A stretch of 64,000 nt of DNA from Branchiostoma floridae (taxonomy: Eukaryota; Chordata; Leptocardii; Amphioxiformes; Branchiostomatidae). How positions within the stretch are numbered: the stretch's first letter is position 1; each line of letters starts with the position of its first letter. The stretch is from contig NW_023365742.1 in assembly GCF_000003815.2 (NCBI RefSeq), forward strand, positions 89,500-153,499, in the 5' to 3' direction. Under the pieces are notes generated by a model that was not told the DNA's origin, made no database searches, and saw only the letters and a program-made list of their open reading frames with translations. Of the stretch, positions 12,401-27,400 are shown one piece after another. Position numbers and translations under genes: made by a program.

Positions 12401-15400
12401 CTCAGATCGGCCTGCAGGCCGCTTTTCATTGAGGTCATGAGGGAAGAGGCAAGGTTCAGACAAAGTATATACCGTATATTCTCGATTAAAGTACGCACCC
12501 CAATTAAAGTACGCACCCCCGATTTGGGGCAAGTCTCAGACAAATTTGCCTCACTGAAACGTAAAATAGAAAAACCTGAATAAAGTACGCACCCCATTTC
12601 CTGCGATCTTGAACACCTTTTGCACCAGACAAATTCAAAATTCACTGTGTTTAATCTCTTTTCCGACGGTAATTTTGCCTAAATCAAGGACTTCTAAATA
12701 TATGAAAACGCTGTTGTTGTCTCTTCCGGCAAATTATTCGTCTCTGCGAACTTGTGAATCGGCTACGGAAAGTTACAAAGTTCTCAAATTTGGCACTGCA
12801 GCGCCTGATTTACAGTTCATTTGAACATGAAAATATCCTGAATAGTTTTCCATCCTTCCAAGAACTGATCTTGATCTTCATCCACTTCAAAGAAAACAAT
12901 GTTTGTGCTTTCCGACCGTCTTTTAATTTGTGAAGAAATTGCCGCCGAAATGCTTCTGGAGAGGTGGCCTGCTGCTTGTGATGTTCCATTAGTAGCATGG
13001 GTAACCATGCTGTTTGTTGACAAAAAAACAGAAATGCCTTATACTTTCAAAATTGATAAACTTACAATCAACTTCTTTTGAGTATCTATCACCTTTATTT
13101 AAATGACAAGAACAAAAAAAATTGACGATTTAAGGAAAAAAAATAATCACCGCTCAGAAAAGTTCTACCCATACAATAGTAGTCTGTCCCAATGACCTCC
13201 ATGACCCCAGCGCCATCTTGGATTAGTCACGCGATCACGCGCGGCACGTAAACAAGCCATTTTTTTCAAGATTTATCATCCCAAATCGATGTCTCCACGG
13301 CTTCAAAATTACATGGTCATTTGGCAGGGATCCAGTACCATGTGGCATTGTAATTTGAGTTTGTTTCTGCAGACACAAGCTGTTGTATGGAGGCAAGAAG
13401 GGTGCGTTTCCATACACGTTCCATGTGTGCTGTGTGTTACGCCAAGGAGGTGGTTAGGCTAATTTCAGCACCTTTTCCCGTTTTGTCCGGAAGCCAACCT
13501 CAAATAAAGTACGCACCCCGACTTTGGCAATGACTTGGGACACTTTTTGAATTTTGAAAAGTTTAAAAAGTGCGTACTTTAATCGAGAATATACGGTAAC
13601 AGAGATAAGAGTTTACATCGTTTAGAGTCCTTATAAGTCCTATAAGTCTATATACACAATTTACATATGTACAAAATACATGATAGAAACTGCTACATGA
13701 TTCAAGTCCGTTCATTTTGACATATGTCTGGTGGTAGACTGTTCCAGATGGTGGGTTGGCTCTTCTGAAGGTTTTTTGCTGGGGTTTGGGAACAGCAAGT
13801 TGATTGCTTGTGCTTTTCCTGGTTGTTCTTGTGCTTTGGTCTCGGCAATAGACAGACATCTGGTGCATGTAGGGTGGGAGTTTGCTGTTCAGAGCTTTGT
13901 AGACGAGTACGGCATCTTCGCTTACTTGACTGACCCTAGCTAAGAATTGCCAACCTAGCCATTTTTTAAACAAATAATGAAATTGTCAGACAGAGTCTAT
14001 GATTGCTGTTGTATTTGTATTGCAGCGAGTGGTGGGCCTTTCTACCCTGGCTGCTTTACTGACTGAGTACGGAGGGAATGGGAAAGGGACAGACTTTGGC
14101 CTCTCCTGGGAATTCCACTTGCGCTGTAAGAAAGTCTTTGAGGTGAGTATTATGTTCAGGTTCAGGGTCAGATTCAGGTCCAGAGGATTAAAATCATGTC
14201 TGGACTTTAGAGTCTGGAACTGAACCCTTGGCATATGTTGGCATAAATTTTACATGTTGTAGCAAAATCTACATTCAAAATAGAATAGAATAGTCTCAAA
14301 GTCTCATATAGATGTACTGTCAGTCAGTAGTAAACACAAAAGCTCAATGTTTTTGTCTTTTTCCAGGCTAAGTGCAAATTTCACAATCTATAGAAGGTTG
14401 CAAATGGTTTAACAGACACAAAGGAGAATGTAAACGAAGGTTTTACCTGTGACTGGTTCCTGATGTTAAGTGTTTGTTTGGAACTTTATGTTGTTCAGTT
14501 ATTAACATGATCATAGATATTATATAAATATTTCCATACTTTATAAGAGGAGTGAAAAGGCTCTACACACATGTATGGCACAAGATTGCACATTAGCCTT
14601 CCCTCAACCGAGACGAGGGCCGGTCACCTTTGACCCATTGCTTATGTCATACTACTGTTCAGACCACGTGACATACACATTCATGTAGACGTCATTGCAT
14701 CAGATGACTGATTAAAAGCTTGCCAGTAATCATACGTCTGTGCAGAAATGGCATATAAAATCTCTGCAATGTTTGTGTTTGTTTCCGTTCTCAGGACAAA
14801 GAGCTGCTGACTGTGTTTATGGTTCTACTGGAGGCCCTCCAGCAGCTGGCAGGTCTGGACAGTGTGCCTGCTGACTGGGAGACTCTGGCTCTCATCGCCA
14901 AACTGCTGGCACTGGCTGAGCAGATCCTCACCTGGAGATTCTCACTACCACTGTATATCCTTATTGGCATGGCCTCAGGGGCGGAGTGGAACTTCATTCT
15001 TTGCTTTTAGACAGGATATGTCCATAGCAACATAACCAACATAAAAATTAATATAACAACAACAATGATAAAAGAAACAATATGAGAAACAATGATAAAA
15101 CTACAATGACAGACAGAAACAATATGTGAAACAATAGATACACCTACAGACTACAGTAGTTTACACCTGACCTGAACATGTACTTAATACGTAAAAAGAA
15201 GGCCGTTTTTTTGTCAGTTTATCATGTCTTTTTTAGTGGTATACTTAAATTGTTACAGTATGTAGGCACACAGCCCTAGGCGAAGGTATTAAGTAACTTT
15301 TTTTATATTTCCATACGAATAACATGATAACATCAATTCCTGTTTCCCAGACCTTATGATGAAAAGAGAAGACATTTGTTTAATTTTTACTAGCAAGCAA

Positions 15401-18400
15401 AATGCTGAAGAAACCTTAACAAATGGATTACTGCAGAAGCGTTTCCTGAGTGACTTGTCTGAAGCCAGGTGGAACAGTCCGTTCCGCCCACCCAATCAGT
15501 GGAGAGAGCTGGTCGTGGGGCGTGGCCTGGTCATCCACCTCTTCAAGGTCAGGGTTCACTCCTACTCTCATTCTAAAGTCATTGTTGCTGGGGATTGGGT
15601 TTCTTGATTGGGGAAAAGGAGATAGTTGCAGTAACTTATTAAATTCTCAGTTGGGAAAACTGCAGTGATGCAATGAAAGACCATACCCCCATGAATGGCT
15701 ATACATATAGAATACAACACGGTGTATTCCGTATCACCCGAGGTGCCAGCCCAACCACGGGTCGTATCGCCCAAAGGTCGGAGGGGGATCCGACCCATGG
15801 GAGGGCTGGGGCCGAGGGTGATGCGGAATACATCATGTGGAATTTGTCTATGTCATACCCACCTGAAAAAAACACATATTTCGATGCGAAATGCACCAGA
15901 AGTTGTGAAAATGTTGTGTCCTCGAACAAAAGATTATTGCCGTATTCACTCCGTTCAAAATAGTTTGATTTACTCGAAGAAAGCCAGTGTGATACAACTT
16001 AGAACCCGTGTGATACGGAAAGTTATCACACGGTCCAGAACACCCGTATCGAACGTTCTCGCGTCACAGGTATGACATAAAGTAGAATACCTCACAGTAT
16101 CAGCCCTCAGATTCTTATTGTTGAGTTCGCTTCTAGAAATCAATGTGGTTGTCGTATCTAGGTCACTGAATTTCAAATATATGGTGGAAAAATAGCATAT
16201 GGCACTGTTTGTTTTTGCAAGATTATAATACATGAAGGACTACCAAAAAATTCCTTTTCTTATTTGCCTTGTTTCTTCATATACACAGAAAACTTTCTGT
16301 TTTTGAGAAAACATTTTGTCCACGGGTTCGGAATTCCTTTTTTCAGCATTTTTTCTTGAAATAAGATAATTCTTATTGGAGTAGTAGTAGAGAAAAATCC
16401 TAATATTTTCTTAAACATAAAAGAAATTATAAAAGCACAAGAAAAACAAAAATTTTGACTTAAATTTCTATAATTTCTTGAGAGTCAAAATCATTTTGAG
16501 AAATATTTTAAATCTCTTTACTCACAAAATCAAGATAGTGTTCCTTGTTCTGAGAATTTTCATGGGAAGAATCTTCAATTTATGGAGGCAGCAAGAGCAG
16601 TCATTATGCAGGTACTTTTTGTCTTGCTTTTGAACATCAATGAGTGCTCCTTATATGGCACAAGCTTTCCCTTTGGACTACATGAAGTGGGTGACGGTTA
16701 GTGGCCATACCCCTAGTACTAATACTGCATAAATATTCGTGGTGGTTTTATGTTCTCATTTTTTGTGGTAGACACTTCACCGCAAACTTAAAACCACCGA
16801 GAACATTTTTCCATGGCAGTAATAGACTGCAGTGCATGGTGATACCGCGAAATTAAAACCACCGCGAACAGTCCTTTTCCCCCGCTACCGCAAAATTTAA
16901 TCCCCGCAAAATGCATTTACAGTAGTAAGAATCTATCCCTGCAGCTATATGGACATGTACAGAACCATGCTGAGCTGGCCCACACGTGTCTGCAGTGTCT
17001 GTTGTCCTGATGTTGGTATTGTTGTCTATCCCTGCAGCTATATGGACATGTACAGAACCATGCTGAGCTGGCCCACACGTGTCTGCAGTGTCTGTAGTCC
17101 TGATGTTGGTATTGTTGTCTATCCCTGCAGCTGTATGGACATGTACAGAGCCATGCTGAGCTGGCCCACACATGTCTGCAGTGTCTGTAGTCCTGATGTT
17201 GGTATTGTTGTCTATCCCTGCAGCTGTATGGACATGTACAGAACCATGCTGAGCTGGCCCACACATGTCTGCAGTGTCTGTAGTCCTGATGTTGGTATTG
17301 TTGTCTATCCCTGCAGCTATATGGACATGTACAGACCCATGCTGAGCTGGCCCACACGTGTCTGCAGTGTCTCCTGCAGCTCGTCTCCACCACTGGGGAC
17401 ATCTTCCCTGACCACAAGACTCGCGCTGACTTCCTCAGTCCCTTCATGGCAGGTTTCCTCCATTTAACTCAGAGGTAGGAAACAAACAATTTAGGGTTGG
17501 GTGAGTACTGAAAAATCCACTTGCCCTATAGGGTAGGAACAGAAGAAATCTACTGGCCGGAACTTAATTTTTGGTGGCCTGAATTCAAATGACGTACTTC
17601 ATATACTATGATATACATGGGCATTTTCACTCGTAGCAAGGAAATTCTTTTATGAATACTATAGCATAACATGTAACATTGCTCTAGTCTTTTTTACTTC
17701 AAAATGTCTGAGCAACCAAGGCAATTAATTGGTATGGCCTAGGCTATGATCTTTTGAGATGCAAATCAAGGACACCAACATGGCATCAGCACCTGCCTAC
17801 TTGATTCACAAGAAGGTGACTAAGAGAAACACCCTATATTGTACTGAATCACTTGTCCATATCTCAAGTATAACCTGTTTTTTCTATTGAATGTGTCTAT
17901 AGAAACACACTAGCTGAGTACGAGGTGTTGGGTGTGGCTACCCTGGCCTGCCGCCTGCTCACAGTGTTTCCCAGCAAGCACCTGGGACAGGTTTCTTCTG
18001 AGCAGCTCCAGGCTTTCCTCACCAGGACATGCCAGCTCACATGCTCATTCTCTTACCTGGCCATGCACCAGAAGGTCAGCTTCTTTCTTTGTTTTTGTTT
18101 GTTTGTTTGTCACATGAAATAGATACATACCTTAGTCTTATGAAACAAAATGCTTATAGGTTATCAAAATGGAATTAACTGTTAGATAATCTTTTTAGAT
18201 GGTAAGATATTTTTCATCACATGTATTACAACATTAACGTAAATGAAAACCATACATGTGCTTGTCTTTACAGCAACTTACTAGGTAAATGCTAGAAATG
18301 AAAATATAAAAAGACAAAGAAGTTGTAATTGTTCACTTATTTTAGTTTATTGAAGTTATTACATGCAATATAACATGTAATATTATTGTTTTATTGTTAT

Positions 18401-21400
18401 CAATAAGATTGTAAAACCATTACTGTCACAATGAGATTGTTTCAGATCTTCCTTCCATTCCATCATCCTTTCACCAATTCCTTCCTTCGTCGATGAAAAT
18501 TAGACATCCAGGTAATAAGATATGCCAAAAAGCAGTTATTCAAGCAACTGGATATGATCTTGGAAACAGTCAGACATTTCAAATAGCATCCACCACCTTT
18601 TGTCAGTGACACTGCTATCTGAAATGTGCACACCCAGCACCTCATACTCAGCTAGTGTGTTTCTGCAGATACAAAAACATGTTACAGGTCACTAACGAAA
18701 TATAGTGGATACTATCTGAAACGTCTGACTGTTTCCAAAATCATATCCAGTTGCTTGAGTAACTGCTTTTTGACAATTCCTTTCTTCCTTTTATCAATTC
18801 CTTGTAGGCAGCAGAAGAGGAGAGTCTGTATGATGAAGGGTTGGAACAGCTGCTGCAGATGTGGACAGCACTGTGGGACAGCAGGGACAGCTTCCCACCT
18901 GCAGCACAGCTCTGCCAAACCTATACTCCAGAAATCTTCCAAACATACCTGCAGAGCCACCTGTCAGCGGCTGATGGTACTGCAGGCCAGGTAAAGCACT
19001 CCTTTATATAGGACATTGAAGTTTACAGTATGTCACCTGATTACATCACGAACCACAGATTCTGAATGAACATGTTGCTGTACATACATATACATGTATA
19101 CTGGTATACACAAAAAATTATTGAGTCTTTTTGAATCATTTGTTTAAAGTTTCATAGTTGGCCATTATAGAACTTTATATTGAAGCTTGAAGAGAATCGC
19201 AGCAAGGTTTATAATTAGATTTTGCTGGCATTTTACATGTAAATATTTTGTGCATCCAACAGTTTTCTGCTCACCTGAATTTTAGGTTTGGTAAAACATC
19301 GTTACTTATTAAATTTCCAAAACATCAGAGCCATGTGACACCTGGTCTAAAATTAGACAGAAAACTGACACGTCATGTTTTGGTTTGGAAGGCGGGGTCC
19401 TCGGACGATATGGAGGAGATCCGAAGCGAAGACGAGGACGACCGCGAGCGCTACTCCGCCCAGCTGTGCTGTGTGGGGCTGCTGGGAAGGATGGTGCCGT
19501 CCCACGCCATGTCCCAGCTCACACGGTCAGTCAGTAACCACGTGCTGAGGGAGCCGGCAGGCAGCTCAGGTTTACTGGTGTACATGTAGATGTTGTCAGG
19601 CAGCAAAGTAGGAAATGTAGCAACCACAATTTATGAGCCAGGAATTTTGTAAGAGGGAGAGAAGAAAGACCATTAGACCTGAGTGACAAAGATTTTTAAT
19701 TAAAAACATTTGATCAGAGAAGCTCTATTTCCTTGATGTTAGAGCTTGATGGACATAATCTGGTGGTCTATTATTTCCAGTTTGATTTCATTGGAATTTT
19801 GTTTCAATTGGTTGACTGTTAATTAAGGGTAAATGTCCCACTTACACATTTTTAATTACAGATTCAAGTAAAAATCCACCCACACCCCTTTTTTATCATG
19901 TGATGGCAGTTGACTCCTATGTTTGCTTCTGCTATCCGTCTGGAGACCAGCACATTCAAACCATTTGGTGGTGACGCCAGTTAATGAGCGAATCAAGGAA
20001 TAGGTTCTAGAGCAATTGTTTGATGACAAGAGGCCTTCTGCAATCGGATGGAGGGCTTGCCCGATGTTGGAAACCCCTGTTCGACGATCGCTTGAACCAT
20101 TCCATAATTTGCTTGTGTGTAGGGACCAATCAGTGCCTGCGTCCAAAATTTGGACAATACCAGACGTTAACATGGTCAAGGTTCCCAAACGGAACAGCTG
20201 AGAAGCGATATTTACAGTGTATAATGAATGTAAGAGCTAGAAGTGACCAGGCTAAACAGCTATGGTTTGAAACACAGTCTTATCCAATAATCCTTGAATG
20301 CGTATGATTGACTCCCTGAATGCAGCCTCCTGTGTGAGAGGACATCACAGCTGCAGTTGGAGCTGAAGAACTCTGCAGGTTCCCAGGAACAGATGAACAG
20401 GCTCTACAGACTGTACGATGATCTACACTGGCTGCTGCTCATAGCAGGTACGCAGGTTTAGCTATTAGCTTGAAAGTTTATCTGTATTGGTAGAAGTCAT
20501 TCTAAGTAAAGTTGAACTGAGGAAGAAGAAAGGAGTATTTGCTGCCATTTACAACCCACCCAGCTGAACAAAATGATGTGACTGCAGTGACATAACTAAC
20601 ATTCAAATGGTACCCCTGTATGATACTCTCTTCATTATTAACTTACCTGGTGTAACAAAGCAGGCCAGTTTATAACTGTCCGTCCATTGTCTAACTACAA
20701 AAAGAATGCAGTAAAAAACTGTAAAATCCTTTATAATGCATAATGCACAAAGGAAAAATATGCTGACATTTTCCTACATAGTATGCTGGGCTTGCCTGAA
20801 AAATAAGCTGATTCATTATCTGAAGCTAAGATTACTCGTGTGCACATTTCAATTAGAGACAAGTGATAATTATAAACCAAGTTATTTTGTCCTGAATGTC
20901 TTCTGTGGTACACTTATGTTGATTGGTGTGCTGTGACTTTTATTCCATCAGGCCACTTTCTCGCTGACCAATCAGAAGGCGAGGTTCCAGTCATTCCTTC
21001 AGAACTGATGGAACATTCCATCGCCCAGTCTCAGATGGGGGTGTCTGAAGTAGGGGCCACTCAGACAGAAATGGTGTGCTCTCTACATATAGATAGGATG
21101 TCCCAAACTAGTAATGACAAGTGTGATGATATAGTCAGGTAAGAGTTCTTCATACTGACTAAATAAATGTAAATTTTTTATTGGCTTTTTACACGTACAT
21201 GTCCCTGCAAACAATAACTCAATTTAAGTGGTAACCCAACCTGAGATTCTACCCTATCTACAGGGATATGGTTGCATTTCATTTTTAGTTTTCAGTTTCC
21301 TACATGTACTTATTTTTCCTAGCATATTAGGATAGATGTGTAACCCAAATTGCACAATTATTTTTATGTTCAAACAGTTCTAGCACAGTGCAGTTGATTA

Positions 21401-24400
21401 ACATTTTCCCTTTGGTTTTGTTTCTAACTGTCGCGATGTGTTCCCATGTTTTCTCCAGACTGGTGAGTAAGGTGTTCAAGTTGAGTGAGTTGGAACGTTA
21501 CGCAGTCCAGGCCCAGTTGGACCCTCTCCTGAGCCCAGAGTTGAGCAGGGATATTGTCTGGTTCTTCCAGCGCTGGGCCCGACCGTACCTACTTATGCAG
21601 GAGAAACACTACCCACAGGTACATGTGCATGTATGCACCAATAAAGCCTGCTTTGTAATCACACTGTAGTTAAACTCAGTAAGTCAGATTGCTTTCATAC
21701 ATTTGTGTGATCGTACAGAAATCAAAGTCTGATTCAAGCAGCCATAGACTTCATAATTTGAATATGATGCACATCATAAAAGTAATCAAAAGACAACAAA
21801 ACACACAAAAGATAGCAAAAAATTTTCTTATTTTATGCAATGTGGAAAGAGGATGTTACAAAAAATCATATATTACTATTAGTAAACCCATAAAACCACC
21901 TGAATTCAAGATTTTGCTTTTTTTGTGTCTGGCCAGGTTAGCCTTCCTTTGGCCTGCGCCTTTGGTCAAGGTTCCGACTCTGCCAGTCTGGCCGTCCAGA
22001 CACTGGTCAACAAAGTGGTCAGCAACTTCCAGGTGTGGACATCAGAGGGAGAGGTGACAGAGGACACAGTCCAGTTGTTTCTCACACTGACTGAGAACAG
22101 AGACAGGTACGACTGTCACAATGTTTACAGACACTGCACAGTTCTTTTATATCTCTGTCCTATAGAATGTTGCCAGATCCAAGAGACCATAGCCTCGTCA
22201 CACCTGATTAGCCTCCTTGTGTCTTTTTACTGATAGAAAAGAATCTGAACGCCTGTACTAAATCCTAATTCCTGCCACATTTTACAATCTTTTCCCCAGA
22301 TGTCTAGAAGTGGTGAAATGTGAGAAGCTGTGGTTCCTAGCCATGCAGCAGTTTAGCGAGCCCTTTGTGCTGCTGGCCGCCAACTGTCGCAGACACCTGA
22401 TGAAAGCCGTACTCTTTGCTGCCTCTGCCATGTCGGCTGAAGTCCGTGCACGGTACTGGACACAGGTTTGTATAAAATATTGACTCTGTAGGTCAGCGCT
22501 TGGATTTCTCTCAACAACGAGGCTGGTAATTTCCTATGAAGCCTTTTGGAATGTTAACTCTAGTGCTTATCATATAATCAGATTGTTTGCACTCTTATTA
22601 AGTACAAATGGTCTCAATCGTGATGTTTATGACTAAGTGGGTAGATACGCAGCAAATTACTCCGCGTGACCTACCCCACGACCTACCTTGCTTGGCGACT
22701 TTAGTCATTTCTGGAGATAACTCAAGGTAAAAAAAGGCACTTGAATAGCGTAGAAAAACTTTTAGTCCATTCCTGAGTCCAGGCCGTTAAAGTCCACTTG
22801 TGCATGTATATTGGGCCAAAATCAAATTGAGTTCAAACAGATTCTATAATCTTTTGTTTGTTTTTCTCCTGTGGCAGACCATGCAGCCGTTGCATGACCG
22901 TTTCCAAGCCATGGCTCAGAGGAGAGTGTCGGGTGGGCATGACGGGCTCCTACAGGTCAGGAACTTGTTAGAACTCCTGTGCGGTGTGGCCGAGGCCTCA
23001 CGCGTGGACAACACGTCGCTGGTGTTCTCAACCATATACCCTCGTCTCAGGGACAGTGTCCGTCTCCTGGACACCTTTCACAACTACCCCGAGATTGTTG
23101 TTCTAGTCTTAGATGCCTTCAAGGAAACCATTACAAGACAACTTTGCTACCTCAGTCAGGTAAAATCACTGTCTGGATTAGATTACTTTGTTGAAAAATC
23201 ATTTTCTATTGATTTCCTGCTTGATTCTTTGTTTGTGATGTTTTAAAATAAAATCCCTGTGGTTTATGAGAACGACAATTTTTGCCACATTTTCAGATGT
23301 TGCTCCCGAAACAGGACGCTTGATCTGAAACAATTGTGCTAATCCTGGCATTAGTGTCAGATTGGTCTATATGGCTTAGAGCCCAGAGTTCCTGGGTCCC
23401 CTGACGTGCTTTAATATTGTGCCCTCAGGAACGGCACTTAACAGGAATTTCTTCACTTCACTCTGATTGGGTGCATAGCTAAAGCTATCAAGTACCTAGC
23501 TAAACACCCTGGGGAATAACACCCCAGATTTGTACTGAGGAGTACAGGCTGCGTATCTGGGCAGATGTATCCCTTGGATTAGACTTTAAATGGAAGTTTG
23601 AGGAGAGCCACACCTTAAACGGTACACACTAGGGGTGGGGACCGGCACAGAAAGATCAGGTACAGGACCTGGTATGGTTCAGGTCCGGAAGATCAGGTCC
23701 GGACCTGAACCTGGACCTAATTATTTGTGGAAACTAGTGAATACTCAAAAGAATGGTCCATTTCTTTACAAAGGATTCTGTTTGGTGGAGTATCCAACGT
23801 CCATTAACATTTTAAAATCATGTCTTCACTAAGTGCCTCTGTTTTAGACCAAGTTTGACCGTAGAAGTTTGATTAAAATGACTATCAACTCTCCTCTACT
23901 AAGCTCTTGTTCTTTACTCGGACCTGGAAGCCCCAAAACACGTGAATGCCTGCCATTATATAATCTGTTCATTTTCGAATTGGTCCAACATTCGGTCCAT
24001 TTATTATTTCAGGTCCATTTTTTCTGGACCGGTCCAACAATAAAAACCAGTTTTGTACTGGTACACCATACCGGTATCCACCCCTACCACATACCACACT
24101 TATCCAAGGAAAAATAGTGGGAATCATTTCAGGTGATGTCAAGGCAAATCTGCCCATATATGCAGCTTATACTGTTCAGTACAAATCTTGGCTGTTACCC
24201 CGCATTTTATCAGGCATGCAACACAAACAAACAAACAAACAAGTATAAATCTCATTGATGAATTAGCAGTGTGAATATTAAATATAATTAGCAACTTTAT
24301 TTAGGACCAGGCAAGAAGTGCATGTGTGACCTTTGACCTTATGATTTTGTGACAGCACTTTTAATCTGTACCCCTATCCTTGAGCAGGCAGACTCCCTGA

Positions 24401-27400
24401 AGTTGTACGAGGTGACGATACAGCTCATCCAGAGCTACGCCCGACACCACGGCAGGCACAGGTTCACAGTTGATGCCAGCGCAGAGGAAGATGACTTCAA
24501 TGACCTGATGTTACTGCTGGAGATGTTGACACAGCTGACCAACAAGGACTTTGTAGACTTTGGGGCCACAGGTACGTAACTGCACATTGTATTTATTATG
24601 TCATACCTGGGCTGTGATGGTGTTCGATACTTGTATTCCAGACAGAGTAATACAGGTTTTCACAGAGACTTCCATAGAATGTTTCAAACAGGCTTCCTGT
24701 GTGCAGTGCATGTATGTGCCAGTGTTGAAAATATCAGATTCAGATGCTAGAATTGATGTTGTTAGGATTTTTTGTTTGAAGACAACAGATTTTTCAAAAT
24801 CAAGTGCATCTAGTCGTTTCACAGGACAGTTCACAGTGTCTTTAAATTTGTAATTGAAATAATAATATTGAAGACATGGTGTAATTTGTAAATGGACTCA
24901 TCAGGTTTTATGAGTCAAGTTTATTTGTACACAACCATTTAGAGGTTTATTCAATCAATATTGTTGATGTCTATAATACATGTATGTAAAATGTTATAAG
25001 TTTGGGACAGCATCTCTAAGCAGCAACACCATAGCTGTAGTATAATTTGAACCAGTTAGAATTGCCTTGAGGAAGGTGACAGACAGTCACCGGAAGGTCG
25101 GTTGCATAGAATACATGTACTTTGCTGTGTATAAAAAACTTAGAAGCGCTGGTATTTCTATTGTATAGCTTCATCGTTCTACAATAATGATTATAGTAGT
25201 AACATAACAGAAACACCAGTATTTGTTCATGGGTGTGGCACTGCAACCAGACAGTGAAAACTGCAAACTTAAAGACATGCTGAATATTTAGATTTACAGA
25301 GACATGGCATAGTTAATGAGGAAATTCTATGTTTTCAGTAACAGCAAGTAATATCAGTATAGAGTGCTCTCCTGTACTATTGTACATGTAGGTCTAACAG
25401 TCCATATCAGTAACATACAGTAATATCAGTATAGCATTCTCTCCTGTACTATTGTACATGTAGGTCTAACAGTCCATATCAGTAACATACAGTAATATCA
25501 GTATAGCATTCTCTCCTGTACTATTGTACATGTAGGTCTAACAGTCCATATCAGTAACATACAGTAATATCAGTATAGCATTCTCTCCTGTACTATTGTA
25601 CATGTAGGTCTAACAGTCCATATCAGTAACATACAGTAATATCAGTATAGCATTCTCTCCTGTGCTATTGCACATGCAGCCAGTCATTCAAGAATTTGTA
25701 AATTCATCCCTTTTTGGTAAGATGAGAAAGTAAAATTTTGAGATTTCATGAAAGAAGGATTCAAAAATAGAGAATGCTCAGTATCATTTGCAGGCTAATG
25801 TAATCTGTATCCATTCAATGTAAACCCACTGTCAATGATAATACATGTTGACTACCTGCAGATGACCCTGGTGCAGGGGAGCCAGCAGTGGTTCCAGCTG
25901 ATGTGGTATTCTGTGGACTGGACTTTGTTGTCCCACTCATGAATGCTGAACTGCTCAAGGTAGGCTGGGCTGGGCCCAACAACAGACTCTTGTTGTGGTG
26001 TGGTGTGGTGTGTGTGGTGTGGTGTGGTGTGGTGTGGTGTGTTGTGTGGTGTGGTGTGGTGTGTTGTGTTGCGTTGTGTGGGGCGGGTGTAAGTGGGTGG
26101 GTGTACATGTATGTGGTGTGTGGGCGTGTCTGGTTGTACATTTATTGTTTGTGTGTGTGTGTCTGTGTGAGCACATCATCATCATGCATGCAAGTGTGTG
26201 TACAATTATGTGTTGATGTGTGTTACACCCCGTTCATACTAGGATTCGCATATCCGGATATTTCCGGATTCACAGTGAATACAGATGTATTACCAACATG
26301 TGTTATTTTCTCCCCTGTAGTTTCCCAGTCTGTGCCTGCAGTACTTTAAGCTGGTGTCCTTTCTGTGTGAGGTGTACCCAGAGAGAGTTCCCCAGCTCCC
26401 ACAACAACTCTTCTCCAACATCATGGCTTCCCTTCAGCTGGGGCTGTCCTCGTATCCTCTACAGATAGTAGTTAATCCACAAAGTAAAGGAGCCGGTCTG
26501 TCAGAGGTTGAACCACTATCCAAAAGGTCAAACAGTGTCCAACTAGCCATTGAGATCTGCTTGCACTCAAACAGGGGGGAGAATTTCTTTTCAATAACAG
26601 TGTTGCGGCCGCTCCTCGTGATAATATTAACAGCAATATGAATATTTGAGGTGCTAAATGCTTTTAAAATGCTGAGCGACTTGTATCTTTATCTGGGACA
26701 ATTCAGTGACGTCCCCGTGGGATGTTATCACCAAACAAAATGGAGGTCAATTAACACCTACATGGCAATGACAGTTTGATTAGTTACCATTTGGATGTTA
26801 TAGCATAAAAGCAGCCTTTCTTCCGTAAATGATTTCTTTAGGTTGGCAATTATTCATATTGTAAGGTTCTTTAGGCACAATCAGGGAGTAATTACTTCAA
26901 ATGTTTCATCAGGGTTAGAATGACTGGATCTGATTCTTGCTGCTACTTACGGCCAATGTAGGTGGCGCTGCAGCAGCAAGAATGCTGAAGTCATGAATAG
27001 AGATGAGGGGGGATACAATGCTTACATAACTTACACATGATTTCAGTACCTACTGATCTTTCTCACCAAGTAACATTGTCTTAAGATTCAACTGAACCTG
27101 CCAAAGTCAAATTTACTGAAAATGATTGATATTGCCATGCGCAATGTTGGTGAATTAACGACAGATACTTGTGCTCTAATGTTCAAGGCATGAGTACAAT
27201 CCACTTCAACCAAAATGACCCTGTCGTAAACTCCAAATCCTCGCAAACTATAATTTTAAAATTGGCACAGGGTGACACACGGCCGCGGTTTGGTTGCAAT
27301 AAGCAGTGTTTCTGTATCTAAGGGACCGGAAATCATGTGGCCGCTATGAACTATTTCTTATTGTTTAGGTCAATGGGAAAAAACCAAGGGACGGACAAAA

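Noticed and set aside
12810-13081. Possible transposase fragment inside the GTACGCACC element
   Set aside because: Short, broken frames with no catalytic motif visible.
14945-15437. GT-AG splicing for XPO4 intron 6
   Set aside because: GT at 14953 with CAG at 15436 shifts frame and meets a stop within a few codons; AT-AC restores the conserved frame.
16853-17467. 137-176 aa Cys/His-rich ORFs on both strands
   Set aside because: Shadows of the 93-bp array; not the exon 8 frame, which is fixed by XPO4 homology.
25815-26349. Thr/His- and Cys/Val-rich ORFs
   Set aside because: Low-complexity TGTGG repeat in XPO4 intron 19.
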